Assembly: GCA_942491385.1 (NCBI GenBank)
Contig: CALOAF010000007.1
Coordinates: 124,001-188,000 of the forward strand
DNA: 64,000 nt
Reading direction: 5' to 3'
DNA from: UBA6170 sp942491385
GTDB lineage: Bacteria; Chloroflexota; Anaerolineae; Anaerolineales; Anaerolineaceae
The position numbers were made by a program, and so were the translations under genes. Under the pieces are notes generated by a model, which was not told the origin of the DNA, did not search any database, and worked only from the letters and a program-made list of their open reading frames with translations. Shown here piece after piece: positions 63,520-64,000 of the stretch (position 1 is the first letter of the stretch; each line of letters begins with the position of its first letter).

Positions 63520-64000
63520 TGCCACCTCTGTCTGACGGTTTCAAAAAGTAAGATACTGGCTGCTACCGCAGCATTCAAAGATTCACTGCTTCCTGGCATG
63601 GGTATTCTGATCTGGACGTCTGCCAACTCGTAGGCTTCATTTCCTGGCCCTGTGGCTTCACTCCCGACGATAATTGCACATGGATTCTTCAAATCGGCAT
63701 CCCAACAACTAATGTTGGCATCTGCACTGGCGATATAAGTTTGTAAAGGATTACCTCTTTCTTTACAGAACTCCATTATTTCCTGCCATTCAAGCTGGAT
63801 AACTGGCAAGTGAAAATGTGCTCCCATGCCAGCCCTGACGACTTTTGGGGAAAAGGGGTCCGTGCTATTAGGGGATATGATTACAGCTTGGACCTTGGCA
63901 GCATTTGCTGTCCGTAAGATTGTCCCCAAATTACCAGGATCACTGATTGCATCACAGATCAGAATAAAGTCCAGATCATCGGGGATTGGTACCCCAGATT
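63516..64000 (-). CDS. TrmH/SpoU-type RNA 2'-O-methyltransferase, 3' part (5' end outside window)
   Basis: About 160 residues visible; the reading frame continues past the end of the window. SPOUT motifs: DAISDPGNLGTILRTANAAKV (motif 1, with the conserved Arg), CAIIVGSEATGPGNE (motif 2) and IRIPMPGSSESLNAAVAASILLFE (motif 3, binding SAM). It methylates ribose in tRNA or rRNA; the exact target (TrmH, RlmB or a relative) cannot be told from the C-terminal half. The final ATGA overlap with DUF711 shows an operon. Confidence 0.9.
   Translation of the reverse strand, partial: SGVPIPDDLDFILICDAISDPGNLGTILRTANAAKVQAVIISPNSTDPFSPKVVRAGMGAHFHLPVIQLEWQEIMEFCKERGNPLQTYIASADANISCWDADLKNPCAIIVGSEATGPGNEAYELADVQIRIPMPGSSESLNAAVAASILLFETVRQRWQ

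Noticed and set aside
1..64000. tRNA, rRNA, insertion sequence, integrase or attachment site
   Set aside because: Gaps between genes were read on both strands; none has a cloverleaf-like or rRNA-like sequence, transposase remnants or matching terminal repeats.

Overview
The window is 64 kb of low-GC bacterial chromosome, densely packed with housekeeping genes. It has no insertion sequence, prophage, CRISPR array, rRNA or tRNA that I could recognise. Gene content and style fit a fermentative Anaerolineae-type member of the Chloroflexota; this is inferred from protein character, not from a marker search. Pointers are a very long SecA without a C-terminal zinc motif, a short EF-Ts, ribosomal proteins S1 and S2 with long acidic tails, many exported proteins with Thr/Pro-rich linkers, paired M16 peptidases and repeated LysM-M23 peptidases.

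Layout: 1-3.3 kb holds carbohydrate genes (3' end of an alpha-glucan phosphorylase, a UPF0316 membrane protein, xylulokinase). 3.4-7.5 kb (minus) has a NfeD-type membrane protease and the rpsB-tsf-pyrH block behind a structured S2 leader. 7.8-10.1 kb has surE, a CBS-pair protein and an exported CAP/LysM protein. 10.1-12.0 kb (minus) is a cysK-cysE operon preceded by a leader that encodes a 13-residue Cys-containing peptide and can fold into mutually exclusive structures ending in a terminator; this is the best candidate here for an undescribed regulatory system. 12.1-14.7 kb holds three envelope genes. 14.7-21.8 kb (mostly minus) has frr-uppS-cdsA, acpS, a metallophosphoesterase and two M16 peptidases, interrupted by a small plus-strand operon with a degenerate FtsK-like protein under a 31-bp palindromic operator. 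21.9-28.2 kb carries a ferredoxin-NADP reductase-like flavoprotein and a complete 2-oxoacid dehydrogenase operon (E1a, E1b, E2, E3). 28.4-34.2 kb has secA and rpsA. 34.3-43.0 kb has a dipeptidase, two LysM-M23 peptidases, a Memo-like protein, priA and rho. 43.2-46.6 kb is an ABC exporter whose three genes are riddled with single-base indels. 46.8-53.3 kb has a uroporphyrinogen decarboxylase-family methyltransferase and a BMP-type nucleoside importer operon. 53.5-64 kb has an MFS carrier, trmD, two tandem TPR proteins, CIRCE-controlled groES-groEL, a parvulin lipoprotein, a membrane-anchored unknown, a DUF711 protein and the 3' end of a TrmH/SpoU methyltransferase.

Two global observations matter for anyone using this annotation. 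First, seven genes are frameshifted: nfeD, pdhB, the second M23 peptidase, one BMP permease, and all three genes of the 43-46 kb ABC exporter. After re-phasing, the proteins read as well-conserved family members, so sequence error (worst at 43.2-46.6 kb) is at least as likely as decay. Second, several genes (9142, 55542, 55760, 60593) have a -10 box 6-8 bases before the ATG and no Shine-Dalgarno sequence, which points to leaderless mRNAs, while their neighbours have strong AGGAGG-type sites.
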